A stretch of DNA of 5,742 nucleotides from Pseudomonadota bacterium. Lineage in GTDB: Bacteria; Pseudomonadota; Gammaproteobacteria; Enterobacterales; Enterobacteriaceae. Positions 1 through 5,000 of the stretch are shown piece by piece. The notes below the pieces were generated by a model. It did no database searches. It was not told the origin of the DNA and saw only the letters and a program-made list of their open reading frames with translations. Position 1 is the stretch's first letter; every line of letters starts with the position of its first letter. The stretch lies in assembly GCA_023425455.1 (NCBI GenBank), contig JAFACP010000338.1, positions 1 to 5,742 of the forward strand, in the 5' to 3' direction. Both the position numbers and the translations under genes were made by a program.

Positions 1-37
1 CCCTTACCCAGCGGGCAAACTTTTGTTCAGGGGTCAT
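1..37 (-). CDS. 5' end of a gene cut by the window edge, possibly an HlyD/EmrA-type efflux adaptor
   Basis: Only twelve full codons are visible, reading MTPEQKFARWVR. The ATG shares one base with the TAA stop of the MarR-type gene upstream (TAATG), so the two genes are almost certainly co-transcribed and translationally coupled. A short, basic, hydrophilic N-terminus before a membrane anchor would suit a membrane-fusion (HlyD/EmrA) protein. The order MarR regulator then adaptor is that of emrR-emrA. No domain lies in the visible part, so the product is an inference from context. That it is a real gene is supported by the coupling and the open frame; its function is uncertain. Confidence 0.55.
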   Translation of the reverse strand, partial: MTPEQKFARWVR

Positions 38-507
38 TATTTTTCGGTCTTATTATCTTCTTCGCGGAGAGTCCGCAAATTGCAGGCGATTTGGTTCAAC
101 GTGGCGTTGAATATCTCAAGATGCTCAGGGGCGATATTGTGTGATACCCGCAGTTGAAACGCCTCAATGGCGCGGGTCAGCGTCTGCAGCACCGCATGCC
201 CTTCCGGGGTCAGCGTCAGCAGCCGGATGCGCTTGTCATACGGCGAAACGGTACGCAGCAGGTAACCCTGTTTTTCCAGCTGGCTTAGCGTGCGCATCAG
301 CGGCGGCAGTTCAATGCCCTGGACTTCCGCCAGCTCGCTGACCGAGACGTTATCCCCCAGCTGATCGAGCTGCATCATCACCGTCCAGCTCGACTGGGTT
401 AACCCGGTCTCAAGCACGGCGTCGTCAATGGCGGCACGCCACTGGCGCACAATCATCGCCAGGCGCATGCCCATTGGCCGACGGCTAAAACGATCGTCTT
501 CACGCAT
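37..507 (-). CDS. MarR/SlyA-family transcriptional regulator
   Basis: This 156-residue protein has the usual MarR length and layout: N-terminal dimer helix (about 10-40), winged helix-turn-helix (about 45-103), and C-terminal dimer helices. The recognition part reads VSVSELAEV then LPPLMRTLSQLEKQGYL, and the wing carries DKRIRLLTLTPEG, the MarR D-x-R-x-x-x-x-x-T-x-x-G signature. I chose the ATG at 507 because AGAGGA lies a good distance upstream. An in-frame TTG at 534 adds nine residues but overlaps the predicted -10. MarR proteins usually repress their own operon and are released by phenolic or other aromatic ligands. The overlapping downstream gene makes an efflux operon the likely target. 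This is probably not slyA itself, since the slyA surroundings are absent. Confidence 0.9.
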   Translation of the reverse strand: MREDDRFSRRPMGMRLAMIVRQWRAAIDDAVLETGLTQSSWTVMMQLDQLGDNVSVSELAEVQGIELPPLMRTLSQLEKQGYLLRTVSPYDKRIRLLTLTPEGHAVLQTLTRAIEAFQLRVSHNIAPEHLEIFNATLNQIACNLRTLREEDNKTEK

Positions 508-520
508 GGGGTATCCTCTG

Positions 521-548
521 TTATCACGCGGCAAAGATAATAGTTATC
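521..548. promoter_or_regulatory. Candidate MarR operator: GATAA/TTATC palindrome plus an extra half-site
   Basis: GATAA-TAG-TTATC at 536-548 is a perfect inverted repeat overlapping the -10 box of the MarR-type gene. A further TTATC at 521-525, inside GTTATCA, repeats the half-site on the other side of the predicted transcription start. Placement over the core promoter is typical of autorepression by MarR proteins. Binding is inferred. Confidence 0.45.
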
Positions 549-562
549 AGGGTAAGTATCAA
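534..562 (-). promoter_or_regulatory. Sigma-70-type promoter of the MarR-type gene
   Basis: Reading the minus strand, TTGATA (557-562) matches the -35 consensus at five of six positions. After a 17-base spacer, TATCTT (534-539) matches the -10 at four of six. The predicted start near 527 gives a leader of about 20 bases holding the AGAGGA ribosome site. Confidence 0.6.
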
Positions 563-592
563 GAAACAGGGGATGAAACAGCAGGAATTGCG

Positions 593-627
593 AAAAGCTA
601 AACCGCCGCCCGGCCCGACGGCTTAGC
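593..627 (-). terminator. Intrinsic terminator of the ABM-ACT-ArsR operon
   Basis: On the minus strand GCTAAGCCG pairs with CGGTTTAGC (one G-U pair) around a 13-base GC-rich loop, followed directly by TTTT. The hairpin starts three bases after the stop codon of the ArsR-type gene. It separates that operon from the MarR-type gene. Confidence 0.8.
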
Positions 628-630
628 GCT

Positions 631-1326
631 TTAGCGGCTGAAATGCCGGGCCAGGGCGCGTTTTCCGCTCGCGGTGATCGTCACCTCGCGAAAGCCCGGC
701 GTCCGGTGGATCCAGCCTTTGTTTTGCGCATGCGTTAACAGCGCCGCCCCCGCCTCGCCGCCCAGATGAAAGCGGCGCTCGCTCCAGTCGAGGCACGCGC
801 AGCAGGCTTTACGCCGCGGGTGATCGCCTGAGGGGATGCCGAGGCTGAGAAACTGCTGGCGGCCCCGGGTCGTTAACGCCGAGCCGTCGGCCGCAAGCCA
901 GCCGTCGGCCTGCATAAAGTCATAGATCTGCACCGCAACCCGGCCCGCAAGGTGGTCGTAACAGGTGCGCGCCTCGCGCAGCGACTGCGGGGCGCTGCTT
1001 TCCGGCGGCGCAATCCGGCGCCAGGAGAGCCCCATCATCTGCTCCAGCAGCTCCGCCACCTCGTGGCCCGCCAGGCGGTAGTAGCGATGCCTGCCCTGCG
1101 ACAGGCAGACAATCAACTCGCCTTTGACCAGCCGGGCAAGATGACCGCTGGCGGTGGAGGCTGCCACCTCCGCCGCCGCGCTCAGCTCGGTGGCGGTCCA
1201 TGCCCGTCCGTCCATTAAGGCGCAGAGGATCCTGACCCGCGACGGTTCGGCCATCGCGGCGGCGATGGCCGCAACAGCCTGCTCCAGCGCCGGGGGGTTA
1301 TCGGGAGAGTAGCGAGGGGTTAACAT
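631..1326 (-). CDS. ArsR-family winged-helix regulator with a C-terminal extension
   Basis: The 231-residue product begins with an ArsR/SmtB-type DNA-binding domain (about 12-100): AMAEPSRVRILCAL, then the recognition helix VAASTASGHLARLVKGELI, and a QGRHRYYRL wing. The remaining 130 residues form a conserved extension seen in a subset of ArsR regulators, with TCYDHLAGR (121-129) and CLDWSERRFHLGG (178-190). Cysteines at 122, 175, 176 and 178 and His125 could bind metal or sense redox state, but the classic ArsR metal motif ELCVCDL is absent. I prefer the ATG at 1326, with a weak GGA upstream and a 29-base overlap with the ACT gene. The ATG at 1368 adds 14 residues and lengthens the overlap to 71 bases. 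As last gene of the operon it probably regulates that operon; its ligand is unknown. Confidence 0.88.
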   Translation of the reverse strand: MLTPRYSPDNPPALEQAVAAIAAAMAEPSRVRILCALMDGRAWTATELSAAAEVAASTASGHLARLVKGELIVCLSQGRHRYYRLAGHEVAELLEQMMGLSWRRIAPPESSAPQSLREARTCYDHLAGRVAVQIYDFMQADGWLAADGSALTTRGRQQFLSLGIPSGDHPRRKACCACLDWSERRFHLGGEAGAALLTHAQNKGWIHRTPGFREVTITASGKRALARHFSR

Positions 1327-1696
1327 CGTTTGTCCAGGGCTCGGTGATCTGAGCGGCCAGCTTATCATTATCCGTCAGCAGAATAAGGTGATTCGCATGA
1401 TCGCTGTACTGAACCCGGATCGATACCCCCTGCGACGCCAGCGCGGCGGCGATCTCTCCCAGTTCGCCGGGCCGCGCCTGCTTAAGCTTTCTGATGAGCG
1501 GCCTGCGCACCGACAGCACCTCAAACCCGCCAGCCAGCAGCACCTGACGGGCTTTCTCCCCCTCCACAACCAGGAAGTTCGCCTCGGTGCCGAACACCCC
1601 GCCCCCCTCCAGCCCCACGCCGTTATCTCCCAGCAGCTGGCCAAATCGCGCCAGTTCGCCGGGAACATGACGGAACAACACCTGGACGTTATACAT
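1298..1696 (-). CDS. Small protein with two ACT-like domains
   Basis: This 132-residue protein appears to be two ACT-type ligand-binding modules in tandem. The first (about 1-60) has VPGELARFGQLLGDNGV and an FLVVEG strand; the second (about 68-122) has RPGELGEIAAALASQGV and a HLILLTDN strand. The repeated PGEL-x(10)-GV pattern marks the ACT helix-strand turn. ACT domains usually bind amino acids or similar small molecules, and no enzyme domain is attached, so a sensor or binding role is likely. The start at 1696 is well supported by GGAGGT (1704-1709 complement). The reading frame extends further upstream, but that part is shadow coding. The start overlaps the ABM gene by eight bases and the 3' end overlaps the ArsR-type gene by 29, implying coupled translation. 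Confidence 0.85.
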   Translation of the reverse strand: MYNVQVLFRHVPGELARFGQLLGDNGVGLEGGGVFGTEANFLVVEGEKARQVLLAGGFEVLSVRRPLIRKLKQARPGELGEIAAALASQGVSIRVQYSDHANHLILLTDNDKLAAQITEPWTNDVNPSLLSR

Positions 1697-2012
1697 CGGC
1701 CTGACCTCCGGTTTCACTGGCGTACTCCCGCACCACCTGCGCGACGCGAATGCGGTAGCCTGAGAAAATCGACGCCCGCCCTTCCGCCTGAGCGGCCTGA
1801 TGGAAGAGGTTGCAGCGCCAGCTGCGGATGGCCTCTTCATCCCGCCACCAGGAGAGGGAGAGGATTTTTCCTTCGCTGGTCAGGCTCTGGAAGCGTTCGA
1901 TATCGATTAAGCCGTCGATCTCCGCCAGCAGGGGCTTAAGTTCGGCGGCAAGCGCCAGATAACGTGCCTGATGGGCGGGTCTGGCGTCAGCTTCGAAAAT
2001 TACAGCGATCAT
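1689..2012 (-). CDS. Antibiotic-biosynthesis-monooxygenase (ABM) fold protein
   Basis: The 107-residue product fits a single ABM/dimeric alpha-beta barrel domain. It opens with MIAVIFEADARP and has the family pattern LSLSWWRDEEAIRSWR near the middle, then a conserved His, AEGRASIFSGYRIRVAQVVREY and a short tail. Related proteins include small cofactor-free monooxygenases and heme-degrading enzymes, but many have no known substrate, so no reaction can be assigned. It is the first gene of an overlapping minus-strand operon with the ACT and ArsR-type genes. A GGAG motif precedes the ATG at a slightly long spacing. No strong promoter was found in the bases upstream, where a LysR remnant lies on the other strand. 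Confidence 0.87.
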   Translation of the reverse strand: MIAVIFEADARPAHQARYLALAAELKPLLAEIDGLIDIERFQSLTSEGKILSLSWWRDEEAIRSWRCNLFHQAAQAEGRASIFSGYRIRVAQVVREYASETGGQADV

Positions 2013-2072
2013 TGTCGTCTCTCCGTTGGAATGTTGCGAAGAGCGTGCAGGAGAGAAAAGGGAGATGCTTCG

Positions 2073-2299
2073 GTGGGCAGCGAACTATTTGTGCCGCCCG
2101 GCGCGGCGGACATCCGGCCCGCTGTTTCTCGACCGACTGCTTATCGACGACATGGTGCGCTACCCGAAGATGCGCGTTGAAACGGTCAGCGATGCGCGGA
2201 TGATCGACATTGTCGCCGGGGGTTATGACGCCGGGATCCGCCTCGCCGGGTCGGTGCCGCAGGATATGAGCCATTGCGCTGACGGCCAATATCCGCCAG
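2073..2299 (+). pseudogene. Remnant of a LysR-family regulator (effector-binding domain fragment)
   Basis: The frame through 2116-2268 encodes LFLDRLLIDDMVRYPKMR, then VETVSDARMIDIVAGGYDAG and IRLAGSVPQDM. This is the start of the LysR effector-binding domain, with the RYP-x-MRVE strand and the DIVAGGYDAGIR helix-strand. After the QDM codons the reading shifts frame and continues as AIALTANIRQ (2270-2299), as expected of the next LysR strand, so one frameshift is clear. A second may lie near 2112, since GSELFVPPGAAD in another frame resembles the preceding segment. The helix-turn-helix part and the last third of the protein are missing. It lies between the ABM and AhpD-like genes on the opposite strand. 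It is best read as decay after a deletion or rearrangement. Confidence 0.75.
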
Positions 2300-2304
2300 C
2301 GGGG

Positions 2305-2784
2305 TTATTCCAGGTTAGCCTTATGCAGGCCGTAGGCCGCATCCAGCGCCCCCGGCACCATCCGGGAGGTGATGCCCAGCCGGTTCCAGGCGTTGATCGC
2401 CACGATGGCGAAGTTCAGCTCAGAGATCTCAACCTCAGAGAAGTGTTCCGCCACGCTGCGATACAGGGCGTCGCTGACCCCGTGCGCGGTGATCTGCGTC
2501 AGCGCTTCGGCGAACGCCAGCGCCGATTTTTCCCTGGGGCTGAACAGCGGCGATTCGCGCCACGCGGCCAGGTGGTAGAGGCGCAGCTCGCGCTCTCCGG
2601 CAATTTTGGCCTCTTTCGAATGCATATCCAGGCAGAACGTACAGCCGTTAAGCTGGGAGACGCGAATGTCGATCAGGTGCTTCAGGGCCGGGTCGAGGGA
2701 GGTTTTCGCCACCTCCATACTCAGAGCGGAGAGGGCGTTGGCCAGTGCCGGGGTGATGTGATGATGATTAACGCGCGTGCTCAT
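2305..2784 (-). CDS. Carboxymuconolactone decarboxylase family protein, AhpD-like
   Basis: The 159-residue product is an all-helical CMD/AhpD-type protein. The signature is LNGCTFCLDMHSKEAK: Cys48-x-x-Cys51 with His55 three residues on, matching the redox-active C-x-x-C-x-x-x-H of alkylhydroperoxidase AhpD rather than true decarboxylases, which lack the cysteines. Later parts (LYHLAAWRESPLFSPREKSA, ALAFAEALTQ, NFAIVAINAWNRLGI) follow the usual single-domain arrangement. A thiol peroxidase or disulfide reductase role is likely; the substrate is unknown. The start is supported by GAGGAAAG seven bases upstream. It is divergent from a MocR-type regulator across 101 bases, a common regulator-target layout, so control by that regulator is plausible but inferred. 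Confidence 0.9.
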   Translation of the reverse strand: MSTRVNHHHITPALANALSALSMEVAKTSLDPALKHLIDIRVSQLNGCTFCLDMHSKEAKIAGERELRLYHLAAWRESPLFSPREKSALAFAEALTQITAHGVSDALYRSVAEHFSEVEISELNFAIVAINAWNRLGITSRMVPGALDAAYGLHKANLE

Positions 2785-2885
2785 ACTCTTTCCTCTTTTT
2801 TGTCGATGCAGGTGATGCGATAAGGCAAATGTACGCCGCTCATGACATAGTAAAAAGATACAAAAACCGTGAAATGAGGTAGGAC
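2785..2885. promoter_or_regulatory. Divergent intergenic region between the AhpD-like and MocR genes
   Basis: This gap must hold promoters for both flanking genes. The two ribosome sites are clear (GAGGAAAG for minus, GAGG at 2876-2879 for plus), but no consensus -35/-10 pair stands out. The part at 2848-2866 is A-rich and contains AAAGATACA (2854-2862), which recurs upstream of the DUF4282 gene at 4311-4319. Confidence 0.5.
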
Positions 2886-4274
2886 ATGAAGCCGGGCTAT
2901 CAGCAGATTTACACCCGCTACCGCGACAACATCATGCGCGGGGTGCTCAACCCCGGCGACAAAGTGCCTGCCATCCGCGTGCTGGCGGAGGAGCTGAAGG
3001 TGGCGCGTAAAACCGTCGAAACGGCGTACGCCATTCTGATCGGGGAAGGGTACCTGGTCAGCGAAGGGGCGCGCGGCACGCGGGTTAATCCGGATCTCCT
3101 GCTGCCGACCCGCAACGCCCCGACGCAGCAGGCCACCGGGACGCTTGCGCCCGCGTTACCTAACCCGCACGAGCAGAGCGGTTTTTTGCGTCCCGGCGTT
3201 CCCTCCCTCGACCATTTTCCCTATAAAAAGTGGCTGCTGCTCTGTGGCCAGGCAACGCGCTCCATGCGTCAGGAGGAGATGCTGAACCCGCCGGTGGCGG
3301 GCTGGTATCCGCTGCGGGAGGCTATCGCCCGCTACCTCAATATTTCACGCGGGCTCGCCTGCAGCGCCGAACAGGTGCTGATCACCAGCGGCTACAGCGG
3401 CAGCCTGCGCCTGATCCTCGACACGCTGGCAGGCCGCAGCGATAAGGTTCTGTTTGAAGATCCGGGCTATTTTATCGGCCAGCGGCTGCTCAACAGGATC
3501 GTCCCGCGCCTGCACACGGTGCCGGTCGACGATGCCGGGATGGACACCGCTTATCTGCTGCGCCACCACCGGGACGCCCGCTTCGCGATTGTCACCCCTT
3601 CGCACCAGAGCCCGCTGGCGGTCACGCTTTCGCTGCCGCGTAAACAGCAGCTGCTCGACTGGGCAAGCCAGCAGGGGGCGTGGATCATCGAAGATGACTA
3701 CGACGGCGAGTTTCACTACACCCGCAGGGTGCTGCCGTCGCTGAAAAGCCTCGACCGGCACGATCGGGTCATTTTTATGGGCACCTTCAGTAAAACCATT
3801 ATGCCGTCGCTGCGCATCGGCTACGTGGTGATGCCTGCCAGCACGGTGGAGGCCTTTATCGACTGCGCGGAGACGGTGACCAGCGGCCAGCCGGTGCTGA
3901 CGCAAAAAATCCTCACCGCGTTTCTGAATGAGGGACACTTTTTCCGCCATCTCAAAAAGATGCGCGCGCTGTACCAGACCCGCCGCGACTGGATGCTGGC
4001 CGCCCTGCGCGAGGTGTACGGTGAGCTGTTCTACACCGCACAAAACGATGGCGGAATGCACATTGTGGCGTTTCTGAGCAAGGGGAGCTGCGACCAGGCG
4101 CTGGCCCGCTGCTGGCAAGAGCAGCAGCTGCAGGTGAATGCGCTTTCAGCGTGGTATCGCGACAGCAACAAGCGCTACGGGCTGGTGATGGGCTATAACA
4201 ACGTGCAGAGCTACCCGGAAGCGCTGGCGCTGCTGGCGCGGGCAAAACGGCAAACGCTGGAATTACTACTCTAA
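2886..4274 (+). CDS. MocR-type (GntR-aminotransferase) PLP-dependent regulator
   Basis: The 462-residue product has the full MocR architecture. A GntR winged helix covers about 1-68 (YQQIYTRYRDNIMRG, LNPGDKVPAIRVLAEEL, RKTVETAYAILIGEGYL); then a linker to about 100 and a fold-type I aminotransferase domain. The PLP site looks intact: TPSHQSPLAVTLSL (237-250), EDDYDGEFHY (269-278) with the Asp expected to contact the pyridine nitrogen, GTFSKTIMPSLRIGY (299-313) with Lys303 as the Schiff-base lysine and Arg310 near the phosphate. Such proteins sense PLP or PLP-amino-acid adducts (PdxR, GabR, TauR). The ATG follows GAGG at good spacing. It faces away from the AhpD-like gene, its most likely target. 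It is not a close copy of the yjiR product in this window, and I cannot give a gene name. Confidence 0.93.
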   Translation: MKPGYQQIYTRYRDNIMRGVLNPGDKVPAIRVLAEELKVARKTVETAYAILIGEGYLVSEGARGTRVNPDLLLPTRNAPTQQATGTLAPALPNPHEQSGFLRPGVPSLDHFPYKKWLLLCGQATRSMRQEEMLNPPVAGWYPLREAIARYLNISRGLACSAEQVLITSGYSGSLRLILDTLAGRSDKVLFEDPGYFIGQRLLNRIVPRLHTVPVDDAGMDTAYLLRHHRDARFAIVTPSHQSPLAVTLSLPRKQQLLDWASQQGAWIIEDDYDGEFHYTRRVLPSLKSLDRHDRVIFMGTFSKTIMPSLRIGYVVMPASTVEAFIDCAETVTSGQPVLTQKILTAFLNEGHFFRHLKKMRALYQTRRDWMLAALREVYGELFYTAQNDGGMHIVAFLSKGSCDQALARCWQEQQLQVNALSAWYRDSNKRYGLVMGYNNVQSYPEALALLARAKRQTLELLL

Positions 4275-4304
4275 AATCAGATAGCTACCCCGGGGCTAGC
4301 AGAA

Positions 4305-4337
4305 TGTGATAAAGATACACTTTTGCGACACTGTCGC
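4305..4337 (+). promoter_or_regulatory. Possible extended -10 promoter and palindromic operator of the DUF4282 gene
   Basis: TG-T-GATAAA (4305-4313) resembles an extended -10 box; no good -35 is present. A start near 4320 would put the perfect palindrome GCGACA-C-TGTCGC (4325-4337) in the first bases of the leader, a position suiting a repressor site. The AAAGATACA also found before the MocR gene overlaps this box. Confidence 0.4.
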
Positions 4338-4356
4338 CTTCTAAGGAAAAGAAAAA

Positions 4357-4611
4357 ATGAAATCACTTCTGGGATTCGACTATCTGTTAACGCCGCGTGT
4401 GCTGGTCTTCTTCTACTGGATCACCATGCTGATCATCCTGATCGGTGGCCTGTACTCCATGTTCACCGAACACCTGATCACCGGATTTATCGGCATGATC
4501 TTCAGCCTGATCGGCTGTCGCGTGATGTTCGAACTGATCATGGTGGCGTTTAAGAATAACGAATATCTGCGCCGGATCGCTGAAAACACCTCGGTGAAAT
4601 CCGCCGAATAA
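4357..4611 (+). CDS. Small inner-membrane protein, DUF4282 family
   Basis: The 84-residue product has two predicted membrane helices, about 15-36 (VLVFFYWITMLIILIGGLYS) and 41-65 (ITGFIGMIFSLIGCRVMFEL), joined by a very short turn. A polar tail follows, with FKNNEYLRRIAEN. The FDYLLTPR start, two-helix hairpin and N-x-x-L-R-x-I tail match the DUF4282 family, whose function is unknown. The ATG is preceded by AAGGAA at normal spacing. It lies 82 bases after the MocR gene on the same strand and could be read from that gene or from its own promoter. Base composition is lower in GC than its neighbours, as expected for a membrane protein. Confidence 0.85.
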   Translation: MKSLLGFDYLLTPRVLVFFYWITMLIILIGGLYSMFTEHLITGFIGMIFSLIGCRVMFELIMVAFKNNEYLRRIAENTSVKSAE

Positions 4612-4619
4612 GCGTTGCG

Positions 4620-4647
4620 CGCCCGGCTGCCGTCACGTGGCCGGGCG
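4620..4647. terminator. GC-rich hairpin between convergent genes, possible bidirectional terminator
   Basis: CGCCCGGC (4620-4627) pairs perfectly with GCCGGGCG (4640-4647) around a 12-base loop, between the ends of the DUF4282 gene and yjiS. The position suits a shared terminator, but neither strand has a U-run directly after the stem, so intrinsic termination is uncertain. Confidence 0.4.
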
Positions 4648-4661
4648 ACAGTCAAAAAGAC

Positions 4662-4823
4662 TTACACATCAAAGCGGGACAGCCCGACATCTTTAAGCTG
4701 TTCATCGCTCATCGCCTGCAAAATGCGCCGGGTCTGCCTGATACGGTAACGATTTTTCAGCGTCAGCCAGATCCAGATAAAAACCCTGAACGGACGTTTT
4801 GAACGGTGCTGGTCGTATTCCAT
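4662..4823 (-). CDS. yjiS: YjiS-like small DUF1127 protein
   Basis: This 53-residue, strongly basic protein starts MEYDQHRSKRPFRVF and ends with the DUF1127 core: RQTRRILQAMSDEQLKDVGL then SRFDV. The core R-x-L-x-x-M-x-D-x-x-L-x-D-x-G-L-x-R is complete. GTGAGGAGAG (4828-4837 complement) gives a strong ribosome site five bases before the ATG. It lies next to and divergent from yjiR, as in E. coli, which supports the name. DUF1127 proteins are small; some in alphaproteobacteria affect RNA turnover and phosphate or carbon metabolism, but the role of YjiS is not known. It faces the DUF4282 gene, 50 bases away. Confidence 0.88.
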   Translation of the reverse strand: MEYDQHRSKRPFRVFIWIWLTLKNRYRIRQTRRILQAMSDEQLKDVGLSRFDV

Positions 4824-4849
4824 GATGCTCTCCTCACTGTGCCTGTGGG

Positions 4850-4878
4850 GTTATGATCGTGGAAAACCGGGTTGACAA
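4850..4878 (-). promoter_or_regulatory. Likely promoter of yjiS
   Basis: On the minus strand TTGTCA (4873-4878) matches the -35 consensus at five of six positions. After 17 bases, CATAAC (4850-4855) matches the -10 at four of six. Transcription would start near 4843, leaving a 20-base leader with the strong ribosome site. Confidence 0.55.
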
Positions 4879-4998
4879 TACAGACCCAAAAATCCATTTT
4901 GTTTACCATACAGATCCGCTAAGACTGCATCTGCATGCCGTTTTTTGCGGCAATCTGTACTGGTTTTACCCTCTGTATGGTGAAAAATAAGGATACAG
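4871..4998. promoter_or_regulatory. TACAGA site array in the yjiS-yjiR gap (candidate MocR operator)
   Basis: A 17-base element occurs twice in direct orientation at 4871-4887 and 4901-4917, exactly 30 bases apart and matching at 14 positions (GTT-n-AC-n-ATACAGA-n-CC). The second copy's ACCATACAGA (4905-4914) has a perfect inverted partner, TCTGTATGGT (4972-4981). Another inverted core, TCTGTA, lies at 4954-4959, and a partial TACAG at 4994-4998 just before the yjiR start. A small hairpin, TGCCG-TTTTTTG-CGGCA (4936-4952), sits at the centre. The first copy overlaps a TTGACA (4872-4877) that could be a plus-strand -35 with a weak -10, CATTTT, at 4895-4900. MocR proteins such as GabR bind spaced direct repeats, so YjiR is the natural candidate to bind here; that is inference. 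Confidence 0.6.
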
Positions 4999-5000
4999 GC

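Noticed and set aside
508..534. In-frame TTG start nine codons upstream for the MarR-type gene
   Set aside because: It overlaps the predicted -10 and start site and has no ribosome site; the ATG at 507 follows AGAGGA.
1388..1939. 183-codon plus-strand open frame
   Set aside because: Antisense to the ACT and ABM genes, with low-complexity Arg/Pro-rich content and no recognisable domain.
2277..2301. Nine-base-pair hairpin just after the AhpD-like stop codon
   Set aside because: It has one G-U pair and no U-run on the minus strand, and lies inside the LysR remnant, so it is probably incidental rather than a terminator.
2026..2823. 265-codon plus-strand open frame
   Set aside because: Only about 2116-2268 has LysR content; the rest is antisense to the well-supported AhpD-like gene, and the frame starts at TTG.
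3345..4118. 257-codon minus-strand open frame
   Set aside because: Antisense shadow of the MocR aminotransferase domain; no family resemblance and typical GC-rich shadow composition.
4284..4300. GC-rich palindromic stretch around CCCCGGGG after the MocR gene
   Set aside because: The arms meet without a loop and no U-run follows, so it cannot act as a usual terminator; part is a chance self-complementary octamer.
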